From positions 68,053,561 to 68,117,560 of the forward strand of contig NC_088775.1 of assembly GCF_954871325.1 (NCBI RefSeq): 64,000 nt of DNA, read 5' to 3'. Positions within the stretch are counted from its first letter, which is position 1, and each line of letters starts with the position of its first letter. The notes under the pieces are model-generated. The model saw only the letters and a list, made by a program, of their open reading frames with translations. It was not told the DNA's origin and made no database searches. The DNA is from Gordionus sp. m RMFG-2023 (taxonomy: Eukaryota > Nematomorpha > Gordioida > Chordodea > Parachordodidae). Both the position numbers and the translations under genes were made by a program. This document shows, piece by piece, positions 47,999-60,163 of the stretch.

Positions 47999-48540
47999 TC
48001 GGCAACATTAGACTTCCAGAGCAAAAAACTCTAAACTGCTCATATCCAAATTGAGACAAAGAGACTGGAATTTACCATTGATACAGCATGCGTCGAATAC
48101 TTACATTTCAAAGCTGTTCAAAGAACTCCACGCTCCTTCTCTACTTAAACCCAACCCTGAATATACAGAATGACAACAATATGACTCTTTTGCCAGATCA
48201 AATAATTCCAGCCTCAGCCATATGCCACCTTGGTTACGAATAGTTAGAAACTTTACCTAATTCTATTTAGGCTTGTTAGAAACCAACGAGGAATTTAGAA
48301 AAGCTCTAGGTCTTCGTTTAGGCAGTGAAATCGTAATGTCGACATCATGTGTCCTATGTGCAACTCATATCGATAGCCATATAAACCATCATACACTGTC
48401 ATTTTCAAAAGGGAGATTACCCAGGTACTATGCCATCAATTTGATCATCAATATAATCTTGAAATCCACAAATATTCCTTCTACGCTGTATCCCAGGGGA
48501 TTCGAGCCCCTGCCAACCTCACCCCTCCCTTAGTGAAGAT

Positions 48541-49194
48541 AGGGCTTCCCATATTATTTTTATTTTATATATCAAAAATTATCTTAATAAAATTAACAAC
48601 GATTGGAGTGACTAAAATTTTTTTAAATTTTATATAACATACTACTGAAAAGCTGGCTATAGATATCATTATACCTTAAAATAATCTGATTTAAATAATG
48701 TTAATATAAAAAAAAATAACTCAATAACAAGATTCTAGTTATCAAAACATTAATATTTATGATATTTGATTAAGTCTAACAAATGTGTTATTACATTGTA
48801 GTTTTTAATTTATCTATATTATTTTCATATCAGTTTAATCCAATCCCTACAATCCAATATAAGTATTTTATAAATGTTAGCCTTGCTATAATATTCTAAA
48901 TATAATCTTCTAGAATATGAAAATGCTTCAGGAATAATAAATATAATGTAAAGCTAGTATATTTTGGGTTTATTAATTTATTCCAGACTTTTGCCTATGT
49001 ATTTATTTTGTTAAAATATAATTCAATATATATTAACAAAATAGCACTATATTCAGCAGGATTAGTTGACTTACTTTTATACAAGAATGGAAAACAAATG
49101 TTCCAATATCGAGTGTATTGTTATCTACATAACTTTTTATTGATTCTGAAAATTCGTATATGTTTTAAGTCTATACATCTCCCAAAAAATACAT
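48541..49194. other. Gene-free AT-rich segment
   Basis: Nothing recognised. The 74-codon frame at 49008-49232 has no family resemblance and overlaps a tandem duplication. Confidence 0.4.
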
Positions 49195-49434
49195 GGTATA
49201 ATTCGCCGCGAATTCATGCTAACTATGAATAAAGGTTTACGGTAAGCAATTACTATTTTTAAAAAATGTTTAAAAAGCAAATAAACTAAAATGGCTGTCA
49301 AAATGGCCCCTAATGGTATAATTAGCCTCGAATTGGCGCTAACTATGAATAAAGGGTTACGGTCCGCAATTACTATTATTAAAAAATGTTAAAAAAGCAA
49401 ATAAGCTAAAATGGCTGTCAAAATGGCCCCTATA
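49195..49434. repeat. 120-bp tandem duplication
   Basis: Two adjacent units, 49195-49314 and 49315-49434. Both contain GGTATAATT, GCTAACTATGAATAAAGG, GCAATTACTATT and AAAATGGCTGTCAAAATGGC. The few differences (for example CGCCGCGAATT against AGCCTCGAATT) suggest moderate age. Confidence 0.9.
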
Positions 49435-49479
49435 AGTTTGTAGCGATGGATTTAAAATTTTTACAGATTAGACAGATTT

Positions 49480-50100
49480 TACTATTTGAAATAAATTATT
49501 TAATATTAAATAATTTGATATAAAGAAAAATTTATTAATATAAATATTAGAAAAATATAATTCTAATTCTAATATTAATATATATATAAATTTATAATAT
49601 AATATAATACTAAAAAATATATATTTATATTAATATCAATTATAAATAACAATTTTAGTAAATACATAATTCTAATACATAGTATAATATAATTTAATAT
49701 AATATTTTAAGTAGATATAAAGAAAAATATGTAAATTAATATTAATATAAATTTTTATAAATATTAAATTGTAAGGTTAATAATTAATATTATTTACATT
49801 ATTAATATTATTTACATAATTAATATAATTTATTTAATATATTTATAATATATTTATAATATATAAATTGCATATTTTAATAATATTGATATATTTAATA
49901 TAATTAATTTATAATGAAAAAATAAATAGAATTTATTCAATATTATATATATTTTTTAAAATAATTTATATTAGATGATATTAAAACAAATTTTTCTTCT
50001 GCATTAAACTTTGTGTTGATATTGATCTGAATTTTTGCTGGTAGAAATTTGGATCTTTAATACATTTAATTTATATATATGTTTAAAAATATTTTATCTA
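49480..50100. other. Extreme A/T low-complexity tract
   Basis: Almost entirely A and T (TAATATTAATATA-like permutations) from 49490 to 49960, with only scattered G or C. No repeat period stands out. Confidence 0.75.
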
Positions 50101-50279
50101 CCACTACACTCTTTAGATATACTAAATACATTATATTTGAGTATCCCTTTCCCCCTGCAATGCTTCTGAGCCTACATATAAGTAGTTGATTCATTATAAT
50201 ATTTTTGTATACGGAATTTGGTGGAATTGGTATCTACCATTATATATAATTTTTATAGCCATTTTAATAAAATATACCT

Positions 50280-50958
50280 TTTTAAAGTATAGCTACCTTT
50301 ACTGTAATTTGGTTTAACTGAAGATAAAGAGCTGCAATTAATATTTATGGATTATTTAATTATAAAGTAATGCTACTGTTTTTTTTATTGTATTAAAGAT
50401 AAAGAGCATATAAGATTTATGGATTATTGAATTATAAAGTAAGGCTACCTTTTCTTTTTTTTTTACTGTAATATGACTTGATTAAAAATGAAGAGCTGCA
50501 ATAGTGCAATAAAGATCTGCAATATAATAAGATATTTAAGCATAAAGTAAATATACTTTTATTGTAATTTGGCTAAATTGAAAATAAATAGCTGCAATAA
50601 AATATTTATAAAAGCTTGTAAATTAAGCAATAAAGAGCTGCAATATAATAAGATATTTAAGCATAAAGTAATACTTTTACTGTAATTTAGCTTATTGGTA
50701 ATAAATCGCTGCAATATGATATTTAAGAAAGCTTGTAAATTGTGCAATAAAGATATAATAATATTTAAACGTATAGTAAATATACTTTTACTGTAATTTG
50801 GCTAAATTTAAAATAAATAGCTGCAATATAAGATATTTAAGCATAAAGTAAATATACATTTACTGTAATTTCGCTTAATTGATAATAAAGAGCTGTAATA
50901 TGATAATATTTATAAAAGCTTGTAAATTGAGCAATAAAGAGGTACAATATATTAAGAT
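50280..50958. repeat. ~70-120 bp tandem array (TTTACTGTAATTTGGCTTA)
   Basis: Imperfect units marked by TTTTACTGTAATTTGGCT, AATAAAGAGCTGCAAT, AAAGCTTGTAAATTGAGCAA and AAGATATTTAAGCATAAAG recur at about 50297, 50463, 50557, 50676, 50787 and 50858. The array resumes in the same orientation at 59865, beyond the large hAT, so the hAT landed within it. Confidence 0.85.
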
Positions 50959-51510
50959 CAGAGTTGTACATTTGCTCAAAATAAAGATCAAGATCGTAAA
51001 ATTTGAAGATCTTTTATTTATAAAAAATTTGAGCAACCGTAAAATTTGAAGATCTTTTATTTTTTAAAAATTTTGGATCGCTGCGATCAACGATCTTCAA
51101 AGATCTTCATGATATTTATTTTTTTACCCCTTTATCCAGATGTTTTTCAATTTTATTATTATAATATTTCTTTTATGTTTTATACCTCTCCTCCTGCCTT
51201 GATGAAAGAAAAAAATAAATTTTTTTAAAAAAAAAATATTGACACAGCATGTTTCTAAAATTTTTGATGGTTTTATTATTAGATTGCAAAATATTAAAAA
51301 AAGAGTGCCTACAAGAATATTTTTTTTGATTGATATAAGAGTTTTTAATATTATCATTGAAAAGTGAAATAATTTTTATTTATTTGAATTATAAAAAAAA
51401 TATTTAAAAATTTATTGAAAAGCTTCCTTTTCTTCCGAAATTTTTTTAAAAAAATAAAATTATAACTGTTTCCAATGAAAGTGTAGGTAGTGTTGCATAT
51501 TATATAATAG

Positions 51511-51757
51511 TAAAGATGTGCTAAACCAATATTTTAAAAAATTGGGTTTGGGCTTTGTCGGTTCTAAAAAAATTTTTTTAAATTCCGGCCAGGTCGGGTA
51601 GTGCCTTGGAAATTTTTTAAAATAAATATAAATATATGAATAATTATAAAAAATTAATTTTTGCTGGCTGTGCTGGTAAAATTTTTTTAATCGGGTTCGA
51701 GCTGTTTTTAAAAATTTTGGGTTGGGCTTGAAAAATTAGGCCCTATGCAGATCACTA
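51511..51757. repeat. GC-rich TAGTGATCTGCAT repeat in left arm
   Basis: Runs from TAAAGATGTGCTAAACC to GGCCCTATGCAGATCACTA, with GGGTTTGGGCTTTG and CCGGCCAGGTCGGG inside. The mirror copy is 59046-59295; relatives lie at 22562 and 24160-24422. It is present in both arms, so it was part of the element before insertion here. Confidence 0.7.
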
Positions 51758-52346
51758 TAATACATTATTATAATATATTTTCCTCTCGCTAATTAATAAG
51801 TAATTACTATGTTTAAGATAACACATTTGCATTTTATATATCCAGTAATAAATTTTTATTTCATTTTTTTAAAAATTTTTAAATCAAAATATAAATCTTT
51901 TTTTTTGTGAGTTTTAAAAATAATTTCCGGTATTGAAAAAAAGGAATCAAAAAAAACAGACCGGTCTATGGGTCTTGGAAACTTTCTTAGAAAGTGTGTC
52001 AGCATACCCTGGCTTAATAAATTAGTATCGCTATGCCAATTCCCCTTACTACTAGTTCAGAATGAGGTGCTAACTTTCTTTTAATTTCATCGCTATTTTT
52101 TAATATTGATTTTTTAAATAATTTTAGAAATGTATCTATTGGACATATATATTTGATAACATTAGTTCCTAAATTTGATTGAGATAATTAGAATATTTTT
52201 GGATATTCGTATTATTTAAGGGGGGGGGGGATGTGCCTATTCTAAAGTCAAAATATAGTATAATTTATAATATCAATTTATACTTTTTATCTTTTATTAA
52301 TTAATAAAGTTTAATAATTATTATTAAGGATAATTTATCTTAATGA

Positions 52347-52425
52347 GGGTCTGAACCCCGGGTCTGAACCCCGGGTCTGAACCCCGGGTCTGAACCCCGG
52401 GTCTGGACTCCGGGTCTGTGCTCAG
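52347..52425. repeat. 13-bp GGGTCTGAACCCC minisatellite
   Basis: Four clean copies of GGGTCTGAACCCC, then two variants (GGGTCTGGACTCC and GGGTCTGTGCTC). The unit is itself nearly palindromic. The right arm has one copy. Confidence 0.9.
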
Positions 52426-54299
52426 AGCTGGTTTGGTCGATTTTTTAGACCCAAACCTCGGGTCTGGTTTTATACAACTAACCAATTAACAACACTTTAA
52501 TATTAAGTAAAAGTCATGCTTTTACTATTTACAACGATATAAAATAGCAAGTTGCGATTTTAAAAATAAAAGTAAAACAAAATTAACACTTTCCCAAGAT
52601 GTCTAGGAAATGTCATAAAAACCACCAATAAAATCAGAATGATATGATATATTTGTCATATTATATATCCTTAAAATAACTAAATTTGAATAAAAAAATT
52701 AAGCCCAAGCCCAGCCCAAGTCATATTGCATAAAATTTCCAAAGAACCCAAACCCGGCCTAGTCCCGCTAGAAAATATATATTTAGGTCTATACCCTATC
52801 CATGTTTCTGATATAATTATGGGTTGTTAAATTCTAGACCCAACTAATTAAAATGGGTCAATTCATTTTTTTTTATTCTGAAAATATTTTATATATTTTA
52901 ATTTTACTCTACCAACTCGAGTCGCGAAATGCACTTGTAATTATGATTCTTTATTTTAAACTTAGGATAGTTCAATATTAACATCAAATTAATTATCCTA
53001 TATTCTCTTTAGTATCTCTCCTTTTAAAATTCAACTCATACTTCTTCATCCCAATATATTAAACTTTTACGCAAATTTCAAATACCTCTTTGTATCTCTG
53101 ATTTTACAATTCATCTCAATATAATTATAATAAATTCTTGCGCATATACCTTTTTTGTACCTCATCTTTTATAATTCAACCCACGTATATATATTTCAAT
53201 TCAAATCATTCCTTGATTCTCCCAAATATATCCCCCTTTATTAAAAGCCCAAATGGTTTTCAATTTTTATAATTTCTTTTCTTTTATACCTCCCCTGCCC
53301 TGCCTGAAAGAAAAAAAAATTATTTCGTTTCGTTTTTTTATTTTTGGATATATACTTTTTTAAAGATTAAAACTCGTAAACTTAATCTTTAATTAAATTT
53401 TTTTCTTTATTAAATAAAATACATTTTTTAAATTATAATTATGAAAAAAAATTCTGTAAATTCTAATTTTTTTTTATTTGACAACGACAATATTTTTGCG
53501 ACATGCAGCTCATGCCATAAAAAGCTCAAATCAATTCCATGTAAGATATTTTAAATATATTTTATTTTTATTATTGGTTCTTCTTTTTAAAGTTACAACT
53601 ACCAAATTTTTATATTTTCATCATTTAAATTTTAGAACAATTAGGGTGTGTAACGTAATCTATATTTAAGCTAATAAAGACTTTGGCCAATTTAAAATTT
53701 TTGCAAATTTCTGGCTATACCTGTAGAAAAATATTTTCACAAGTAATTTTTTTTCCTAGTCCGTTGTTTTCGCCCAACTCTCATTAGTTAATCAAACAAA
53801 ATCTTATGAATTAAAGGACAATTAAAAAGAGGCTTATAATTTTTTTTCTATTTTTATAGTCATTCACCAAACCTAGTTAACAAATGATTTATAGCGAAAT
53901 TAAAATTAATCCGATACCGAATATATATACTTTTATAACAACCTCCAATTGTTTTATTTTTACACAGCCTACCTAGTTTAAAAATGATTTAATAACCTTA
54001 TAATTCAAATATATTTGCATTTTACAGCTAATCTTAAAAGACATATTTTAAGTCAACATCCTAATATTGCAGCTAATTTGAAATCAGATGAAGTTAACAT
54101 TTGTGATACGTCAACAGCAAGTTCGCAGTCAAACGAGAAGACAACCCAAACAATTAAAATCGTCATGAGCAAATCGAAAGTATTTTATTACATACATTAA
54201 ACAATAAATCATTATAATATAATCAACTTTTTGTTGTTAAATCGTAGAATTTAATTTTTTAAAATAATTTTTAATTCGGGTTTAATTTATTTTTAAGGA

Positions 54300-54510
54300 A
54301 TCTAGGAAAATAATTCCCCGTGAAGAAAAATCCCCGGAAGATTACTCCCCTGAAAAAAATTCCCTATGAAAATAATTCCCCTGAAAAAAAAATCCCACAG
54401 AAAATAATTTCCATATTTTTTGATTCCTATATAATATTAAATTATTTTTAGAAAATTAACAAAATAGTAAAAAAAATCCCCGGAAAAAAAAACCATTTTT
54501 AAAATAAGCC
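54300..54510. repeat. Iterated ATTCCCCTGAAAAAA motif
   Basis: About nine copies of AATCCCCGGAAAAAA-like units at roughly 18-22 bp spacing, the same motif as at 25015-25230. Lies in the second intron of the giant hAT transposase. Confidence 0.7.
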
Positions 54511-54755
54511 CTTGTAATCATTGATTTGGATATATACTTTTTTAAAAATTTATAATCAGATATAAATTTAAAAATCAATAGTATTGTATTAAATTAACAT
54601 AAAAAACATCCATTTTGTTATTTTTAACCGGGATTCAGACTGATATAAACGTACGGAACAGAATAGTATTCTGTTATTCTTATTTATGTTATATAAATCA
54701 TTTTTACCTTAGTGGCGTTTAGGTTAGAAATACCCCCCCTCTTCATGGTAAATAT

Positions 54756-55099
54756 TAGAGACCTGCAGAGGTGCCATTTGTACGGCCAGGTCCAGCCCGG
54801 ATTTTATTTTAAAAAAATTTTCGCCCCGGCCCGGATTTTTTTTCAGAAATTATTTTCGGCATGGCCCGACCCGGATTTTATATTTTCAGACCCGGCCTGG
54901 ACCGGCTTTGTTTAAAAAAAAATTTTCAGCCCGGCCCTTATTTTTTAAAAATATATTCTATTTATTTTTGATTTTTATGGCTAATAATGGCGATATCATA
55001 TATTTGGGTTTTTTTTAAAAAAAAAATTTCTGGCCCGGCCCGGGTATATTCAAAAAAATTAAAATACGGCCCAAGCTTAGGGCCGGGCCTGCAGGTCTA
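54756..55099. mobile_element. GC-rich MITE (GGCCCGGCC family), copy 3
   Basis: Starts TAGAGACCTGCAGAGGTGCC and ends GGGCCTGCAGGTCTA. GGCCCGG blocks alternate with T/A runs, as in copies 1640-1936 and 12167-13068, including the shared CCATTTGTACGGCC-like left part. No clear target duplication. Inserted in a transposase intron. Confidence 0.78.
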
Positions 55100-57434
55100 A
55101 ATCTAGATAATAAGTAGATTATGGATATAATATCCCTCTTTCTAGGAAAAAATTTGTTTTCACTTTTTTTTTCAATTTTAAATTGAATTAAAACTATAAT
55201 TTTCATCTATTCTATAAAAATCTATCTGATTGATTACCAAATAAAATATAAAAGGTATTTTTGAATCTGATTTGACCTGAAAGTTGAATTTTGCAGGGTT
55301 CTAAAATAATTATTAATTTTAAATATTTTATTATTTTTTTAAAAAATAAATTAGGTTTACGAATCGGTTGTGGGATTAATTGCCATTAACAACATGCCAA
55401 TTAATTTAGTAACATATGAATCATTCAGGCTATTATTAGATCCAATAGTCCAATCGTTGAATATGACTATAAACAAACATATCGTAATTGATAAATTAAA
55501 ATATGCTGAGTCAGAAATAAGATGCCAGATAATGCAACAACTAAAAAATAAGCTCATTTCTTTGAAGATAGATACTGCCACAAGATTTCAAAAATCAGTG
55601 TTGGGGGTTAATGCCCAATTTATTATGGATGATAAGATCGAAATTCGAACTTTGGGTATGTTAGAAATTGTAAAGGCGCACACGGCATCTAATTTAAAGG
55701 AAGAAATAGATAATTTATTAAAACAGTATAATATATGTTTGAGCCAAATATACAGTATAACAGTTGACAATGGTGCTAATATGGTTAAAACCGTTGAAAT
55801 GATAGCCGAAGAACAGCTAATTACTCATCTTGATCTTTATGAAGATGCCTTCTCAGAAAATTTGTCCCAAATGAATGATAATGAGTCTTCATCGCAAATA
55901 ATTAACGATTCTCTAAATGATAAAGAGATCGCCCAGGCAAATGACAGCCCTATTTCAAATATAAATGATAGTGATTCGTCTGAGGAGTATATTATACATA
56001 ATCAAAATCAAGATGATCTTCAACACGATGATGAAGATAAAATAAATGATGACTTGGAAAATTTAATAAAGGATCTAAGAAAATCATTTGGGCTGATTTG
56101 TGTGCGTTGTTGTGCCCATACAATTCAATAAGGGGTTAATGATTTTATAAAAAAATTTATTAAGGAGGACCTAGATGAAATAAGATCGATTCTTAAATTA
56201 TTTAAATCACAAAAATATAAAAATTTATATACACTAGAAAAAGTTAATAAACCAGTGTTGGACACTGTCACTAGGTGGAATAGCACCTATAGAATGCTAA
56301 AAAATCTGATAATATAATTTTTTACATGGGCAAATATATTCTGAAACATTTATTAATTCGCTACTGTGGGATAGAATTCAAACATATCTCACAGTATTAT
56401 CGCCGGCTAATACATGTACAATAAAATTACAAGAAAAATCTTGTACCATAGGGGATTTTTTTAAACTCTGGCTGGAATGCAAATTAGATTTAGAGGAAAT
56501 CAATAACGAATTCTCTAATGATTTGATAAAATGTTTGGATAACCGTCAGAAATATTTATTCGATAATAATGTATTTAGAAGTGGGATCTACATGGATCCC
56601 AGATTTAATTATCAAAATGGAATCTATCCATCTGAATACGATAAATTACAGGCTAGGGTAAATTTATAATATTTGACTTTAAATTAAATATAAAAAAATT
56701 TATTTTAGGACCATCTGATGTCTACGTGGAGACAAATTCAAATCTTTAATAAGCCAAAAGACAATCAATCTCTGATTGGCTCTCCTGTTATTCCTATGTT
56801 CTAAAAAAACCAGGCTGGATTTATATTTGGAGCGAGAAAGCGCGAATGCTCCAATATACCAAAATATTGAAAGTATCGATATGAAGACCAAAATAAATGG
56901 TTTAATATATATGGCCAAAAATTGCCATCTGATCAAAATATTTTGCAGTATTGGCAATCCAAAAAATATCAAGATCCTAAATTATATACCCTCTCTCGAG
57001 TAGTTCTAGCTGCTCCTTGTTCTCAAGTGTCTTGAAAGATCCTTCAGTGCCCTAGGATTGATCGTAACGCCTTTACGAACCAGATTGGACAAATCTACTT
57101 TAAACGATATTTTATTAATCAAGCTTAATAAAAATTTATTAAACGTTATATTTTAATTTTTATTTATATAAAATATTTATTTGAATATTTGTAATTAAAA
57201 ATATTATATCATGTCTTATTTGTTATTTGAATAAATAAAAAAAATCATTTTAATGAAATTTTATTTTACAAGGTGAAGGGATACTAATTTTAAAATGACA
57301 ATTAATTTAAACACAAAATAAAATATTTATATATATAGGATGTAAGGCTTAACCAAAACTTTTGAAATACTGAAAAAAATCAAAATTAATTTTACTTTAG
57401 ACACATACTTGTTTTAAGTAAGCCTACAAAAAAC

Positions 57435-57565
57435 AAATTGAATCGAATAATACTATTATTCGTATTCGATTCGAAAATACGAATCGAATAATTGCGTTAT
57501 TAGTATTCGTACGAATAATAAAATAATTATTCGTTTCGATTCGTCGAATATTCGATTCTATTCGA
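57435..57565. repeat. ATTCGATTCG palindrome cluster
   Basis: Inverted and direct copies of ATTCGTATTCGATTCGAAAA and GAATCGAATAAT crowd about 130 bp, able to fold into hairpins. No ends or target duplication seen. Confidence 0.65.
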
Positions 57566-58193
57566 AAATTTTGCTAAAGCTTATAAAAAAAATATATAAT
57601 TTTTTGCAAAAAAAATTATAAACAGATATAATGTTTCAAGATGACACTTTTAAGGAAACTAATTTTCATTAGCATATAACAATTTACAGAAAATAAACGA
57701 AATAAAACCTAGTGATTTCATTTAACGTTATACAAACAAATTGGCCAAAAACGTCCGATTTTTAGAATTAGAAATGCTTATAAAAAATATTTAAATTATT
57801 TCTTCAATCTAATATTCAAATTTTATTAAAATTTTTTAAAAATGTACAATAATCTCATTTTATAAACATCAAAATATAATACACAAAAAATATAATTATA
57901 GTATATACGAATTTGATAAACAGTTTGGCTCGGCATGCTATTATTAATATGACCTAACATAAACCTCGCCAATTCGCTGATAGATGTCCAAACTTTTGTG
58001 CCATCTATATAATTGACTGGATTTGCCGTTTTTAAAATATTTTTAAAAGAAATAGAAAGATTTAAAAATGCGTTGAGTTAGAGTATATAAAGTAAAAAAA
58101 ATTAATTATCAAATAATAGGTAAATTATTCATAAATTTTGAAGTACATCTCTTAGAAGAAAAAATTCTTTTAAACTATTTTAAAAAATAACTA

Positions 58194-59864
58194 ATGACAA
58201 ATATATCATATCATTCTGATTTTATTGGTAGTTTTTATGACATTTCCTAGACATCTTGGGAAAGTGTTAATTTTGTTTTACTTTTATTTTTAAAATCGCA
58301 ACTTGCTATTTTATATCGTTGTAAATAGTAAAAGCATGACTTTTACTTAATATTAAAGTGTTGTTAATTGGTTGGTTGTATAAAACCAGACCCGGGGTTT
58401 GGGTCTAAAAAATCGACCAAACCAGCTCTGAGCACAGACCCGGGGTTCAGACCCTCATTAAGATAAATTATCCTTAATAATAATTATTAAACTTTATTAA
58501 TTAATAAAAAATAAAAAGTATAAATTGATATCATAAATTATACTATATTTTGACTTTAGAATAGGCACATCCCCCCTCCCCCCCCTTAAATAATACGAAT
58601 ATCCAAAAGTATTCTAATTATCTCAATCAAATTTAGGAACTAATGTTATCAAATATATATGTCCAATAGATACATTTCTAAAATTATTTAAAAAATCAAT
58701 ATTAAAAAATAGCGATGAAATTAAAAGAAAGTTAGCACCTCATTCTGAACTAGTAGTAAGGGGAATTGGCATAGCGATAAATTTATTAAGCCAGGGTATG
58801 CTGACACACTTTCTAAGAAAGTTTCCAAGACCCATAGACTGGTCTGTTTTTTTTATTCCTTTTTTTCAATACCGGAAATTATTTTTAAAACTCACAAAAA
58901 AAAAAGATTTATATTTTGATTTAAAAATTTAAAAAAAAATGAAATAAAAATTTATTACTGGATATATAAAATGCAAATGTGTTATCTTAAACATAGTAAT
59001 TACTTATTAATTAGCGAGAGGAAAATATATTATAATAATGTATTATAGTGATCTGCATAGGGCCTAATTTTTCAAGCCCAACCCAAAATTTTTAAAAACG
59101 GCTCGAACCCGATTAAAAAAATTTTACCAGCACAGCCAACAAAAATTAATTTTTTATAATTATTCATATATTTATATTTATTTTAAAAAATTTCCAAGGC
59201 ACTACCCGACCTGGCCGGAATTTTTAAGATTTTTTTTAGAACCGACAAAGCCCAAACCCAATTTTTTTAAAATATGGGTTTAGCACATCTTTACTATTAT
59301 ATAATATGCAACACTACCTACACTCTCATTGGAAACAGTTATAATTTTATTTTTTTAAAAAAATTTCGGAAGAAAAGGAAGCTTTTCAATAAATTTTTAA
59401 ATATTTTTTAAAAATTATTTCACTTTTCAATGATAATATTAAAAACTCTTATATCAATCAAAAAAAATATTCTTGTAGGCACTCTTTTTTTACAAAAATT
59501 TTAGAAACATGCTGTGTCAATATTTTTTTTTAAAAAAAAATTATTTTTTTCTTTCATCAAGGCAGGAGGAGAGGTATAAAACATAAAAGAAATATTATAT
59601 TAATAAAATTGAAAAACATCTGGATAAAGGGGTAAAAAAATAAATATCATGAAGATCTTTGAAGATCGTTACACAAAATTTTTAAAAAATAAAAGATCTT
59701 CAAATTTTACGATCTTCAAAGATCTAGATCTTTTAAGATCGTTGCTCAAATTTTTTATAAATAAAAGATCTTCAAATTTTACGATCTTCAAAGATCTTGC
59801 TCAAATTTTTGAGCTAGATCTCGCTCAAAAATCTTCAAAGAAGAAGATCTTTTGTACAACTCTG
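58194..59864 (-). repeat. Right long terminal inverted repeat of the giant hAT
   Basis: 1671 bp, complement of the left arm. The GATCTT block at 59650-59864 is longer than on the left and the 13-bp minisatellite has a single copy. Confidence 0.88.
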
Positions 59865-59975
59865 ATTAAGATATTTAATATTAAAGTAAATATACTTTTA
59901 CTGTAATTTAGTTTATTGATTAAAGAGCTGCAATATGATATTTATAAAACCATGTAAATTGAGCAGTAAGCTTAA
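59865..59975. repeat. Right remainder of the ~70-120 bp tandem array
   Basis: Continues the array of 50280-50958 in the same direction after the hAT target duplication: TTTTACTGTAATTTAG, AAAGAGCTGCAATATGATAT, GTAAATTGAGCAGTAAG. Confidence 0.8.
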
Positions 59976-60163
59976 GATATGCATAAAAAAGCTTAAGAAA
60001 ATTTGAGCATATAAATTTCAAGCTTAAGCGAAATTTAGCCAAAAGTTTACCGACAAAATGCCTAATTATAACTAAAAAATAATAAGGCGGTACGATACGA
60101 GGATTATTATCCATTTTATCATATGTTTTGATAAATTGTACCTCAACTATAGGCATATGATCT

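Larger units (their letters stand above)
44865..48540 (+). pseudogene. Retroelement (probably LINE-like) ORF tail, split by a hAT
   Basis: Two pieces, 44865-45607 and 47999-48540, flank the hAT 45608-47998 and read as one element interrupted by it. The left piece has a segment like the end of an RT ORF (LSISAFLSSIAKFRY, about 45515-45560). The right piece contains QRDWNLPLI (about 48061), LGLRLGSE (about 48307) and a C-x2-C...GRLPRYYAINLIIN segment (about 48355-48460). This resembles the C-terminal zinc-finger-like domain of reverse transcriptase proteins abundant in molluscs and cnidarians (C-x-C, R-H, L-N-x-x-I, L-E-P-x-G-L pattern). The class is uncertain. It is broken several times. Confidence 0.5.
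50959..52659 (+). repeat. Left long terminal inverted repeat of the giant hAT
   Basis: 1701 bp, matching the complement of 58194-59864. Differences include several more GGGTCTGAACCCC units (52347-52425) and a shorter GATCTT block at the tip. Confidence 0.88.
53441..57150 (+). pseudogene. BED-finger hAT transposase of the giant element
   Basis: Cut-and-paste transposase in at least four exons with GT/AG borders and matching phases: 53441-53540 (start ATG; finger CSSCHKKLK), 54028-54179 (SNLKRHILSQHP completing the BED finger), 55355-56657 and 56709 onward. Exon 3 opens YESVVGLIAINNMPINLV and has SITVDNGANMVK, an acidic insert, CVRCCAHTIQ and TRWNSTYRML, the usual hAT catalytic order. The dimerisation domain (LSRVVLAAPCSQVS, then ERSFSALGLIVTPLRTRL, about 56990-57110) ends the protein. 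Breaks: a stop at 56129 in place of Leu after HTIQ, a frame change near 56316 and at least one within the last exon near 57033. Intron 2 holds a GC-rich MITE and iterated CCCCGGAAAAA motifs. Confidence 0.85.
50959..59864 (+). mobile_element. Giant hAT transposon with ~1.7-kb terminal inverted repeats
   Basis: Ends CAGAGTTGTAC and GTACAACTCTG, with the exact 8-bp target duplication ATTAAGAT (50951-50958, 59865-59872). Inverted repeats run 50959-52659 and 58194-59864 and stay highly similar throughout. They end at ATATATTTGTCAT on the left and ATGACAAATATAT on the right. Each arm carries GATCTT palindromes at the tip, a GC-rich repeat (51511-51757 / 59046-59295) and a GGGTCTGAACCCC motif. The 5.5-kb centre holds a spliced transposase, a GC-rich MITE and an ATTCG palindrome cluster. 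Length 8906 bp, well above ordinary hATs of 2-5 kb. Confidence 0.88.

Noticed and set aside
52347-52425. GGGTCTGAACCCC repeats as telomere-like sequence
   Set aside because: The unit is 13 bp and palindromic, sits inside a transposon arm and does not match any telomere repeat.
56776-57003. 75-codon plus frame and 90-codon minus frame near 56700-57000
   Set aside because: Both overlap the last transposase exon in other frames and have no family resemblance.
50959-59864. The inverted arms as an assembly artefact
   Set aside because: Arms differ in minisatellite copy number and tip length, and an exact 8-bp duplication sits at the outer ends; a simple misassembly would not create these.
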